A stretch of 64,000 nt of DNA, taken from Euphorbia lathyris (Eukaryota; Streptophyta; Magnoliopsida; Malpighiales; Euphorbiaceae). The stretch lies in the NCBI RefSeq assembly GCF_963576675.1, contig NC_088916.1, positions 87,747,501 through 87,811,500 of the forward strand. The letters are read 5' to 3'. Shown in pieces: positions 9,642-20,701 of the stretch. How positions within the stretch are numbered: the first letter of the stretch is position 1; each line of letters begins with the position of its first letter. The notes below the pieces were generated by a model. That model worked only from the letters and a program-made list of their open reading frames with translations, ran no database searches and was not told the DNA's origin. A program made the position numbers and the translations under genes.

Positions 9642-12600
9642 TCAGTGCAATACCTGAGCTGTGTTTGCAGAGGTTTCTGAGAGAAACTTAACAAACTCTT
9701 CCTTCTTTCTCTCAAAATTGAATCTTGCAGAATTCAACAGCATTTGCTCTCGCTTTAAATCCTCTGTCAACTTCTCCTTTTCCCATGTCTTCTGTTTGAG
9801 TTGATTCTCAGTTTCCATGTAGCTATCAGGTGGATTTGCTGATATGGAAGGTTTTGGAAATCTTACATCAACATCAGTCCTACGGAACAAAAAAAATCAA
9901 GAAAGAAGAGATACCAAATGAGAAATACACACACAACACGCGCTCACACACACACATGTAACTCTAAACATAGGGTATGCCAAAATATGTTATTTACTAG
10001 CCAGATGCATCGCATGAAACATAAAGGGCGGTCCAGTGCACTACGCGTCCCCGCTAAGCGAGGGTCCAGAGAGGGATCCCATCACAAGGGTCTACTGGGG
10101 GCAAGTCTTCCCCTGCCAATTTTTTTGGCAAGAGGTCGCTCCTAAGACGTGAACCCGTGACCTCTCGGTCACACAACAACAACAATGTTTACCATTGCGC
10201 TAAGGCTCACCCTTTGAATCGACCATTCTAGACAAAATAAGTATTTCTTTTCTTTTGTATGATAGTTGTACAAAAATTGGGGGAAGAAAAATCCATGCAC
10301 CAAATATCATGAGTTGAATTTGGAAGGTCAGAGGCTAATGCTATGAACCCTATAGGTGGCCTATTATTATCGAATTATAGCACATACATAATTCTACAAT
10401 CTATCACGATTCAGAAAGACATTTCTTTCTTAGTGCATTTAAACTACCTACATGCAGAAAGCAAATTCCGAAATACCACAAAATGAGATGCTGTAAACCG
10501 TTGAAATTCACCATTAGATCCGATTGGAAGACAATTTCATGTCAATAATGAAAGCAAAATACTTACCGATTCCCCAAGGAAAAGAAACCATTAGGCTTAA
10601 TAATTCCTCCATCCAGTGAAATTGCTCCATCACTTATAAGTGGAAGAGCAAGTAGCATCTCCTCCCTACTTTTGTAAACTTGCAGGCGAGAAAAGAGGCT
10701 GTAAAATAGAGTCTCTCTGAGGCCATAAACATCGGATACATACAACAAATTCATGTAATCCACATGGATCATGTTAACAGCGAAACCAATAAATCCAGGT
10801 GGGCACTCGCCATTAGGCAATTTTGGCTGTAGAAGATCAAGCCTTCTTTGAGGGTCATCATCCACAAATTCACCACAGTAAGATCTACAAGGGAAAAAAG
10901 TTTGTAATTCAAGAGCTGAATTCCAAACAACAATAAAGAAAAGAAAGAGATACATGCCTTAAATTTTCGAGACAAATGATAAGAAATCGACCATCTAGAG
11001 TCCGTCCGATAGTAGTATCAAAGCCTCGAATTCCAGAATCACTATTTATATGGCCTTCCTTGTCATAAGTTTCAAGAGCTTGAACACCTTCGTAAGTCTT
11101 GCAAACAATTCCTAGCATTGTCTCTACTCCTAAGTACTCTGAAAGAAGCCTGCAATTAAGAAAGAATAAGTAAAAGTAGATTGAAAATAGTGCAGATAAC
11201 TACGACAACTGCATTATCACGTAGCTCTTTAAAGCAAAGATCATTGTGGCAGTAAGTACGGAGGCATTTCACTGATTGAAAATAATAAGAGCTCTTGGAA
11301 TTGTGGAGTACATAAATTAACTGACTACATTAGAACCAAGACCAGTATGCTATATTAGCAAGGAAACTAATCATAAGACTTATTTCATAGAAGAGGAAGA
11401 CTCTACATGTTACATAGATAGTAAATATCAATAACAGATAACATGCAACTTCAAACTAACCTGCTAAGATTATCATCATCCACCTTGCCCAAAGTAGCAA
11501 CAATACCAAGCACATCCTTAGTGAATCCGAGTTGAGGTGCATGAGTACCATGGCGCGTTCTCAGCTGACACAGAATGCCTGCAGCAGAAGTTTCATGCTG
11601 CAGAATCTGCTTTACCGTTTCTTCCTCACTCTGATTGGAGGAATGGCTTTCACTTTCACCACTAGGAGGTCTTGCGGAGTGATAATTACCAAGAATAACT
11701 GAAAGGAAACTTGTCGGTAGAAAAAATTGAAAATGGAAAAAGAGATATTATGCATCACAAATGATTATACAGATAAAATCTCCAAACAATTCTAGTATCT
11801 AAAAGTAAATCCTTCCATTCTGAAACACGGACTGGAAGTTGAGATAAAAAAAACTGCTCACACTATAAGTTCTGAGCTTTGGATTGAGTTACGGGTCCTT
11901 TGGATTGAGTTACGGGTCCTGCTCATATTATAATTCAAACTTCCTAAATAAAAATTCTGAAAATAAAACCATACCCCTATTAGAATTGAAACTTCCTAAA
12001 TAACAATTCTCATAATAAATTCCTACTCCTCAAGGACTAAGACTTCCTAAATAAATAACAATTATGAAACTAGTAAGTCCTAAACCTAATCAAAATAACG
12101 ATTTATTATGATATAGACTAGCTACAACAGTTTTAACATTGCCTTCCCCTACAAAAATGAGTGTGATGTCATGCACAAAGATGATAACTGGAGCTACTTC
12201 ACCAAAGCATCAGTTGGTGATAGGATCTTCATCATCTGGTTCTAGTAAAGGTTCCTCCAGTCCTTCCAGCCAGTCATATCTTTTATACTGATGTCCTCAT
12301 GTATACGATTAGTCATAATTATAACAAATCCCCTTAGTCTTTCGTTTCTCTAAACTGTCCTTCCACGGCTGGCCAGCGGTCCCATCTTGATAATTTCTCT
12401 TTTTTCATATACCCTTGGTAATTCAGCAGATTTATGCAACTCTACTTCGACCACTATTGTGCCTTTCAACAGTGTGTTGATGCTTACAAAAATGCTCACA
12501 CATATGCAACCAACCAGCTCAAGGGATCATACGACCCATCAAACTTAGGAAATCCAGTTTTGAGAATTTTGGAAGCAGTCCTCCTCCTGCCGTCGTATTC

Positions 12601-14032
12601 TACTGTCCACCCCCTATCTCCTTCCTTGTTGTGCTAGATTGCCACTCTCCTCAATGGTTTCTAGTTGGAGTACCATGGCCTCCACCTTTGGCCTGTCTTT
12701 GCAGTATGAAGCTCAAAAAGGCTTCAAACTGTTTTTCCAGATTACTTGATTCACCCATAACTTGCACTAATACCACTTTGTTAAGCTCCTGAGTTTTGGA
12801 TCAAATTACGGGTCCTTGAACCTTGAAATTAGAAAGTGAATCTTACTTCTTTTTCTTTCGAGATAGTATGATGAGAATTAATTAATGCAGCTCGTTAGAG
12901 AGAAACCCGGATCTCTATGATGAGAACTCCTGACCTCTGAATTTGTTTTTCAAATAGTACTTTACCAATGATAAAATGGTTCCTTTCTATAATAGTACAA
13001 AAGGCAAACTTAAACTAGGATTCCTATTCTATTAGATTTAACACTTCCTAAATAAAAATTCTAAAAATAAACTACTATCCTATTAGAATTAGAACTTCCT
13101 AAATAATAGTTCTGAAAATAAACTCTTATTTCTACTAATACTAAGACTTCCTAAATAAATGATAATTCCGAAAATAACAATTTCTAAATAAATTTACTCT
13201 AATTTAGACTAGTTACAACAGTTTCCTAACAACATCATTTTCTGTTTATATCAGCAAAAACTTTATTGAAATATCTTGTCTAATTAAATTAACTAAAACA
13301 TTGAAGGAAACGGTGTATATGAATTACAGATCTAAACATTGCTACCACAGTACTTAAAGCACCTGGAGAACCAAGAATTAATGGCCAACAATTAAAAACA
13401 GGTGACTCTGTTGAATTTGTTAGGTAGCTACCATGCTTAAATTAAAAACCATTACACTACACAACATAAATTTGTTCTTAGTTTTGCTTGTATCCAAGTG
13501 AACTGCACATGCAAATACTTCTTAGCTGAGTAATCTTCAAGAAGAACTAATCCTCTAGAAGAGGCACAAAAAATAAAATTTAGCATACCTTGCAGATCAA
13601 GTATTGAGTCTTCTAATTTGTTTCGTTGACTTTTCAAGAATTTCAAGTTATCCTCATGCTGCTTGATTTGGATTCCCGCTGTGTGTAGATCATCTTGAAA
13701 TTTCTGCAAAGGTTACAATTTAACAATTAGTTCTTTGACCTACTTTACATTGTAAATAAGCTCCAGTAACTTAAAGGATGTCTAAAAAAATACAAATTGC
13801 AATGTGAAATTTCGGCTTTTTTTTTTACAAATGTCAACTCCATAAAAATAAAATATAAATAACAGAAGAATTGCTTTTGATTTACACCCACATCACAACA
13901 AAATGTAAAGATCCTATGCAAACTGAAAACCTTAGAATTGTATATGACGGATTGGGCTTGCATAGAACCACCATTTTGCATTTCATTACTTGGGATAATA
14001 CTAGCTTCTTCTTCCATCAGAGCTGACAAATC
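9642..14032 (-). CDS. DMS3: DMS3-like protein of RNA-directed DNA methylation
   Basis: Exons on the minus strand are 14032-13931, 13703-13589, 11698-11461, 11149-10958, 10884-10567 and 9879-9642. The phases join cleanly into about 400 residues. The product matches Arabidopsis DMS3 (about 420 aa): an N-terminal coiled coil with [14 protein letters not shown], then the SMC-hinge-like region with [36 protein letters not shown] and [12 protein letters not shown], and a C-terminal coiled coil ([16 protein letters not shown]). In the family, DMS3 works with DRD1 and RDM1 in the DDR complex, which brings RNA polymerase V to chromatin in the nucleus. All introns are GT-AG except the one after 10958, which has a GC donor. 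The first exon, about 25 residues, was not found with confidence; a 5' leader may lie near 15000-15230. The stop used here is a short read-through after CAG at 9654. Confidence 0.9.
10017..10216 (-). mobile_element. Au-like SINE in a DMS3 intron
   Basis: The minus strand reads GGTGAGCCTTAGCGCAATGG, which contains a pol III box A. Box B-like GGTTCACGTC is at 10146-10155. A body then ends in GACGCGTAGTGCACTGG and GCCCTTTAT. This closely resembles the tRNA-derived Au SINE family of flowering plants. It lies in the intron between DMS3 exons 10884-10567 and 9879-9642, in the same orientation as the gene. No target-site duplication was seen. Confidence 0.8.
11873..13231 (-). mobile_element. Degraded LTR element in a DMS3 intron
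   Basis: Two diverged direct repeats, 11873-12138 and 12790-13231, each start on the minus strand with TGTTA and end with CTCA. Just inside the upper repeat is a primer-binding-site-like sequence (GTGGTATTAGTGCAAG). Just before the lower one is a purine tract (AGGGGAAGG). The internal 650 bp has no intact ORF. The upper LTR holds an extra 170 bp or so. The element sits in the largest DMS3 intron in gene orientation. No clear 5-bp duplication flanks it. Confidence 0.6.
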
Positions 14033-16304
14033 CTGCGGAAACACTCTATGTAAGAATTACAGCTAAAACAAAAGGATGGACTTAACATTTGTAACTATGA
14101 ACATATCATCTCAAAGAGCAACATGACACTATGTTCCTTACACAAATAGGTAAAGCAAGGCACATTTGTATTCATCACAGTGCACGTCAAGAAACAATAA
14201 AAAGCCGACAAACAAACACCATATTTACTAATAATGGAAATAGTCATAGTAATCTTTTGAAATCTAAAGATGATAAAAGTCTAAAACATATGAAGCCTCA
14301 GACATAATTTCTTTATGGTCTCACTGCATATAGTGAACAAATTAAAAGCCTTCAAAGCTTATGCTCCCAAATAATATCCTAATTATTGGAAGATGAAGTC
14401 ATCAAAATTAGCTGCAAAGTTTAAAAGTTCTCTGTCATTCAAAAACAATGGCTGACAATATAATTTCTTTGATAACAACCATGCAAGCATATACATGGCT
14501 TCTACTCTTCTACATGTCAAAATTTTCAAAATATAGTTCACTGAGTGAAGCAAAATGAATCCAGCCACACTAATCACCATCCTTCTTAGGGTCTCCAAAT
14601 TTATCATTCTCATTGAAGCAATAATTCAAAGAAACTTCCGTGATTTTCAAACAGCAATTACAAAGAAAAATCAATTTCCAAGCCAAGAGTATACAAATTT
14701 CACCAGAATTACAGCTCTACTATGAAGCACCGATAGGGGTATGCATACTGGTGCAAGTATTCGAACCGATACGCCAAACAACATTTCTAAAAAATATGAG
14801 ATACAGTACGGCGGGGATACAGCAAATTTTATATATAATTAATAATATATATATCATTTATAATGAAAATTCAAAAGATACACAAATATATAAATCACAA
14901 ATCATACTCATAAAGTGATTATAAAAACACAAATAATACTCTCAAGTCATTATAAAACCACAAATAACATCTATAATATTAACTAATAAGTAATTAATTC
15001 ATAGCAGATCGACCAGATGAGAGGAAAAACTCGATCAAAGTATATCGACCAGATGAGAGGGATCGACTTCAGCAAAGCAATCGAGGAAGACAACTGATTG
15101 CACAGAACCACTGAACAGAAAAACTCGATCAGATGAGAGAAAAGATTTAGCAATTTCAATTTTGTTAGGGTTCAATGCATCGCACAGGAGAGATTTTCAA
15201 TTTTAGTTTAGGGTTCAATAGATTTCGTGTCCGTATATACTAGTAATCATGGGAGTATTTCATTTTAATCCTTATATTTTCTGAGTTTAAAAAAAAACCC
15301 TTATACTTTTATAGTTTTTACAAAAAAACCCTAAAGTATCCCCGAAGTGTCCCCCGCGTTCCCATCATTTAAAAAAAATTATTGTAGCATCATTTTTTGA
15401 TGGGGCATCATTTAATAAAATAATATTATTTATTTTCTTTTTCATTTATTTTATATACATAAAAACCAGAAATCAAGAATCATTTAACACTAATAATCAA
15501 TCCATACAAAATTATTTAACTCTAATAATGATGAAATGGGTTGGAGTAAAAACATTGTAGCAACATCAAAACAGATAGAGAATATGATGAAAACATGGTT
15601 TGATGAAGTAAATTTGATGAAATGTGTTGGAGATGGTCTAAGCCATGGTTAGTTGCAAACTGAAAAGAACTATTCATTAAACCCAAAACGCAATATTACC
15701 ATCCATACGTGGTTCAGATCAACGCGGTTAGGTTTTGACATCAACAAATTTAACTTGTCAAAACTAATTTGTGTGACTCACTTATATACCAAGTAAAACA
15801 AAATTCACTTGAAATTATCTGATTATCGATTTATAAACATCCATGCAAAACAATTTTTCTTAGAAAGAGAGGAATTGAGTCCAATTTACATTAGAAAATT
15901 TGAATTATCCCAATGATCAAAGAAAATTAAGCAATTAAAAAGAACGGGACGAAGAATTCCTGAGCGTTAAAGACCTAGGATGGGCAAATATAACTATAGA
16001 ATTCCTGAGCGTTAAAGACATAGGATGGGCAAAGAATAAGATAATAATTTAAATAGTTATCGAGTTTTGTCATTGTATTATACTATTAGGTAATTGTGGT
16101 TTCCTAAATACACTACCACTATTTTTAACAGAGGCGATATACGTGGTGATATAGGGATAAAAAGTGGCTCTTTATATATGTTGTTTGTTAGAGGGGGGTG
16201 TATAAGGAAGAAAGATGGGTCGAACTCCAATTAATTTTATTTTTTTTTATTTTATAATCATAATCAATGTATCTTCCACATTATTTTTTTTCATGTGAGA
16301 CTAG
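14033..16304. other. DMS3 upstream region with MITE-like debris
   Basis: No confident gene is present. On the minus strand about 14990-15230 is CT-rich and could be the DMS3 5' untranslated leader. Bases 14735-14830 and 15290-15365 carry CACCGATA, GGGGATAC and TATCCCCGAAG motifs that resemble ends of small hAT elements. The rest is AT-rich, including a 45-bp near-repeat at about 15950-16035. Confidence 0.4.
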
Positions 16305-16434
16305 TAATAGTAGATTGGCTCTCTGAACTTGTCCATAATTTTTTTTTAGCTCCATGAACTTTGCAAATGTCTTACCAGCTCTCTAAACTTGCTTATTCCG
16401 TAACAACCTAATACAAAAACCATAATACTAACTC

Positions 16435-16852
16435 GTGTTAAAGTGCAAAAATACCCATAATGTTTTGGAACAGGAGTAATTTTACCCCTAACGTCTAAAA
16501 TGGTGCAATTTTACCCCTAACGTTGGAAACCAAGAGCAATTTTACCTTTAACATTGATAAATTGGGTTAATTTGAGAAATAATTCATCAAATTGTCTTCT
16601 CGGTCATGAATCTTGTCATCTACACTTCATACGTGCATCATTTTATCGGTAACAAATCACAAACATATGTTAGGATGTGGAAAAAAAATATACTATCTTT
16701 TGTACAAATTGGACAAAATAATTCAAAATTTTCACCAATTTATAAATTTTCTCTTGGCTACTAACGTTAGGGGTAAAATTGCACCATTTTACACGTTATG
16801 GGTAAAATTACTCCTGACCCAAAATAGTAAGGGTATTTTTGCTCCTTAACCC
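16435..16852. mobile_element. MULE-type MITE with 9-bp target duplication
   Basis: Inverted ends GTTAAAGTGCAAAAATACCC and GGGTATTTTTGCTCCTTAAC are flanked by TACTAACTC on both sides (16426-16434 and 16853-16861). The interior has further inverted copies of GTAATTTTACCCCTAACGT. No coding capacity is seen. Confidence 0.75.
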
Positions 16853-16897
16853 TACTAACTCTCGTTCCTCAATATTTCGATCTCTCAATCCTGCAAC

Positions 16898-17764
16898 CAG
16901 GGCCGTCTTAAACATTTACGGGGCCCTGTGCTAAATGAAAAAATTGGACCTTATTCATTAGAAAAAATTAATACATTCACACATAACAATACTGTTTCTA
17001 TAAAATAAAACAGAAAAATACTTTAACTTTATGGTTTGACATAATAAATATAACAAAAATAATTTAATTAGATATTGTATAACAAAAAGGGGAAAGTTCA
17101 AATAAAACCCATGTGGTTTCACTAATTTTCAAATAAAGGACTATGGTTTACTTTTTGTCAAAACGAGTACTGAGGTTTCGCACTTTTAATAATGCTATTA
17201 AAACTATCTTTAACGACCAAAATGAAAATTTTCAAGAATTAAAGTTGTTCAATGTCATATTTTTTATGGAACTACATTTTCGATTTTAGAAAATCATCTT
17301 TTTTGGAACTTTCTCTCTCTAAACATTAACTTTATCTCTCTTTACCAAACATCATCTAAATAATCTCGAAATAAAAAAGTTGAAGAATTAAAGTTGCTTA
17401 GAATATTAGTAATTCTTAAAATATGATATTTTTGAAGTTGTTAAGGGTGATTTTAATAGTATCAATCGAAAAAGTCCGCTAAAGTTGAAAACCTCAGTCC
17501 TCGTTTTGACAAAAAGTAAACCAGAGTTAGTGAAACCACAGGGGTTTTATTTGAACTTTACCCTAACAAAAAATATTGGACCCCCTTAAAACTCTTAAAC
17601 TATTAGGCTTTAGATATTTCCTGAATAAGTAACATTCACTTAATTTTGAACATAATAAATAATAATAAAATTACTTAAATGTTGTATAATAAAAAGATTA
17701 GGTCCTTTAAATTTGGGGGCCCTGTGATGTAGCACACTTTGCACACCCTTCTCCTACTCCCCTG
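16898..17764. mobile_element. hAT-type element with 8-bp target duplication
   Basis: Starts CAGGGCCGTC and ends CTCCCCTG. Both flanks carry CCTGCAAC (16890-16897 and 17765-17772). Subterminal GGGGCCCTGTG and GGGGGCCCTGTGATG motifs match a common plant hAT family. It has no transposase and contains the MITE at 17089-17563. Confidence 0.85.
17089..17563. mobile_element. MULE-type MITE inserted in the hAT element
   Basis: Terminal inverted repeats GGGGAAAGTTCAAATAAAAC and its complement are flanked by TAACAAAAA on both sides (17080-17088 and 17564-17572). A decayed relative of its interior lies at about 21140-21400. Confidence 0.85.
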
Positions 17765-18185
17765 CCTGCAACACTAACTCTTATAATAGGTTGAAAGGTA
17801 GGGGAAGAAAAAAATTACCTCACAAATAGATGAAGATGTATTTTTAGAATTTAGGATTAATAAGTTTTCGTATTCAGTTGGTACAGAATAAGCAAGTTTA
17901 GGGAGCTGCTGAGACATTTGCAAAGTTCAGGGAGCTAATAAATTTTTATGGACAAGTTTAAGGAGCTGGTGATACAAAATAAGCAAGTTTAGGGAACTGG
18001 TGAGACACTTACAAGTTCAGAGAGTCAATCTACTATTATGGACAAGTTCAGGGAGCTGGTGATGTATTAGGCCTAATTTTATTGACCTATTTCAAAGCTT
18101 AGTAACCAATTCACAATATAAGATCAAAAAAAGCGAAAAAACTAGTCAGACTTACCACATATCATTTGCTTAAATATAATAGGAA

Positions 18186-18700
18186 TCTATACTATATACT
18201 AAATTTGTAGTTATTAGTACTGATGTATCATCTCTTGAAGATATCTATGGCCCGACGTGCCATTTTCTTAAAATATTGTAACTCCATAAACCGTTCCCAA
18301 ATAATTACCCACATTCTCAATCTACCCATTCTTTATCTATTCAGAATACACGTTTTATTGGTAACTGCTTTTCTTCTTCTTCATTTGCACTTTGTTTTCT
18401 TAATTTTCTGTCTTACTTCTTCTCAAATTTTGATTTCATTTATTGTCCATCTGTGTTTTCTAACCGTTCAAATTTCTCATCTTCGTCTTTGTCAGCGGGG
18501 AGTAATTCCAAGAGACGCTTGTTCAAAGAAGCTCGGATCTAGTAATCTTCACCTACCCCCAATGTATATATGGAATCTACACCATTATTTAAAATACATA
18601 AAATTAATATGATTATTTTTGTTTGTATATGTAACTGCTTAAACAAATTCAGTAAGTAACACCATTTTTCCTAAAAAATGAAATATTATAGATTTGTTTA
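18186..18700 (+). mobile_element. Helitron 5' end fragment with a dispersed repeat
   Basis: TCTATACTATATACTAA at 18186, preceded by A, matches the 5' terminus of the complete Helitron at 28843. No matching 3' end was found nearby. Bases 18537-18700 are an inverted relative of 34100-34263. The open frame at 18223-18612 is hydrophobic, low complexity, and not convincing as a gene. Confidence 0.5.
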
Positions 18701-19928
18701 TTTACAATTTTTTTCAGTAAAAATGGGGTGATGGTTTAGGGAAAGGCCAGACATCCCGACTAGGTCGGCATATTATTAAAAAGCAAAGGAAGAGTATACA
18801 AAGAAATAAAGAAACAAAAAGAGGAGAACAGAGCAAAACTAAATTCTAAATTGCTCAACCTAACTATAATCTTCATAAATGAAAGAATTACAAAATGAAA
18901 GAAAACCGTCCCGTTAATCCCCCATTATTCCATGTGATAATTGATTTTTTTGGATGATTTTAAGTACATTTTAATTAGGTGATTGATTGTTTTCAATTTT
19001 TAGTTTTATTTTTATTTGAAAATTTTGAGAATGGTTGTTAATATTTGGTATTATTAGCTACTGTTTCTTAAACGTTTTGCCTTTACTGATTTTTTAAAAC
19101 AGTGATTCCCCAGGGTGAATAGGGAATGGGAAATGTGAATAACTTTTTTGGAACATCTCTAAACGGGATATGGGGTCCTGTGGGGACGGGGATGGAGATC
19201 AGGGGATGGAAAATGCATTCCCCGCCCCATCCCGTTTACATCCGTAGAGAATTCTTGCAGCAACAGATGAAATCTCTGCTTCCACTTGCTCTACTATTAT
19301 TTTGTATAAACTCGGAAACAATCCCGTGTAGGCTAGCATCATCACCTATGGAATGTTCAATTTATACAAACGAAAAGTAAAGTTTAAGTTCCATATAAGA
19401 AGGTGTTTCATCTTAGCAAATTACTAATTAGCATAGATTGTCTCACCACATCTTGTGAATTGTCATTCTTAAGCCAAACCTATTGTAAACAAAAAACTGA
19501 AATGAAAGGTTTTGGACAATTTTGACTTCATTTTTATTTTAAATATAAATCCATTTTAATATAAGAAAAAGTTGTAAAAAAAAATATTTATGAAACCTGT
19601 TCTAGAGCTAGTACATATTCTTCATTAGACAATTAAATAATAGTAACTTTGTAAGGATTTTATAAAAGGACAGGTTCACACCGAGCTTATGGAATTTTTC
19701 ATTATGGCATATATATTCATCTGAATTAACACACTTTCTTCTTTGTCTATGTCATAGGGATGAAGGCTGAAACATTATACTAACGGTGACACATAATATT
19801 AATCATAATAAAGCAAATGGATCATAACATGAAGAGTCATATATATTTTACTAAAACTATTAATTATTGGATCTATATTGATAATTTTCATGATAGAACT
19901 TCCCATAATTAAACAAGATAACATCTTA
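18701..19928. other. Intergenic sequence with a hAT-like fragment
   Basis: No gene is seen. Bases 19105-19250 carry GGGGACGGGGATGG, CCCCGCCCCATCCCG and GTTTACATCCG, typical of one end of a plant hAT element. Bases 18725-18775 contain a GACATCCCGACTAGGTCGGC segment that I cannot assign. From 19380 to 19928 the sequence is AT-rich and is the 3' flank of the CLE gene. Confidence 0.4.
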
Positions 19929-20563
19929 TTAATATTGATGTTCAGTCGGGATATGTTCAGGTGGTGATCCAGGTCCAGGGTTATGAATTGGGTTTGGTCC
20001 CCCAGGAGTTCTTCTGAAAGAATGACGGCTGTGATGAATTGGATCAGGTCCACCAGGAGATAGTCTAAAAGAATGACCATAAACTCGGCTTGACTGTTCA
20101 TGATCAGCAGTAATGAGTTGGGATGGGTGATGAATTGGGTCTGGTCCACCAGGAGATAGTCTAAAAGAATGACCATAAACTCGGGATGACTGTTGATGAT
20201 CAGCGGTAATGAGTTGGGTTGGGTGATGAATTGGGTCTGGTCCGCCAGGAACTTCTATAAAAGAATGACCATAAACTCGGGTTGACTGTTGATGATCAGC
20301 TGTAATGAGTTGGGGCGGTGATGAATTGGGTCTGGTCCGCCAGGAACTTGTCTAAAAGAATGACCATAAACTCGGGTTGACGGTTGATGTTGAGCTGTAA
20401 TGAGTTTGGGTGGGTTATGAATTGGATCTAGTCCGCCAGGAACTTGATTGAAAGAATGACAGTAAACTTGAGGCAATTGAAGAGAAGGATTTGCATTAGA
20501 AACTTGCACAGTTAGAGCATGAAGGAGAATGAGCATCATAGCTCCTATTGTTGATAAAATCAT
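19929..20563 (-). CDS. Multi-motif CLE signalling peptide precursor (one frameshift)
   Basis: ATG at 20563 opens a signal-peptide-like start (ILSTIGAMMLILLHALTV). Six 12-residue CLE motifs follow, in order: NQVPGGLDPIHN, RQVPGGPDPIHH, IEVPGGPDPIHH, RLSPGGPDPIHH (twice) and RRTPGGPNPIHN. The CLE consensus R.xP.GPxPxH[HN] is kept in nearly all. Motifs 2-5 sit in 96-bp (32-residue) repeats with a conserved linker including RVYGHSF. A one-base deletion near 20312-20320, after motif 2, shifts the frame. Without a correction translation would stop at 20255 with two motifs. Motifs 3-6 remain open to TAA at 19929 in the other frame. CLE peptides are secreted ligands for CLV1/BAM-type receptor kinases. 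The shift may be real or an assembly error. Confidence 0.8.
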
Positions 20564-20603
20564 ATTGGATAAGTGTATTGCATTAAGATATCCAATTAGA
20601 GGG

Positions 20604-20611
20604 ATATATAT
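20604..20611 (-). promoter_or_regulatory. TATA box of the CLE gene
   Basis: TATATATA on the minus strand, about 41 bp before the ATG at 20563. This implies a very short 5' leader. Confidence 0.5.
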
Positions 20612-20701
20612 ACAAACACTGAAAATCTTAGAGGATCTGATATAAAACCATGAATTGCAAGTATACTGAATTTGAGTTTTATATTTAGCAACTTGGGTCA
20701 A

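Larger units (their letters stand above)
16305..18064. mobile_element. Outer element of a nested transposon stack
   Basis: The left end (about 16305-16410) and right end (about 17888-18064) are inverted repeats built around CTCTCTGAACTTGTCCATAA and CTAAACTTGCTTATT. The right arm contains the module about twice. The family is uncertain, probably MULE-like. Three further elements lie inside it. Confidence 0.6.

Noticed and set aside
10146..10203. Possible tRNA gene because of A and B boxes
   Set aside because: No cloverleaf can be formed and the body matches a SINE. The boxes are the SINE's internal promoter.
18223..18612. 129-residue open frame with hydrophobic stretches
   Set aside because: Low-complexity L/I/F/H composition from T-rich sequence near a Helitron end; no start context, no recognisable domain, and the 3' part is a dispersed repeat.
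19929..20400. CRISPR-like regular repeats
   Set aside because: The 96-bp periodicity is coding repeats of a peptide precursor in a plant genome. Repeats and linkers are equally conserved.
19929..20563. CEP-type peptide gene instead of CLE
   Set aside because: HSFR and PGG recall CEP motifs, but the spacing R..P.GP.P.H[HN] fits the CLE 12-mer exactly and the CEP ending PG.GH is absent.
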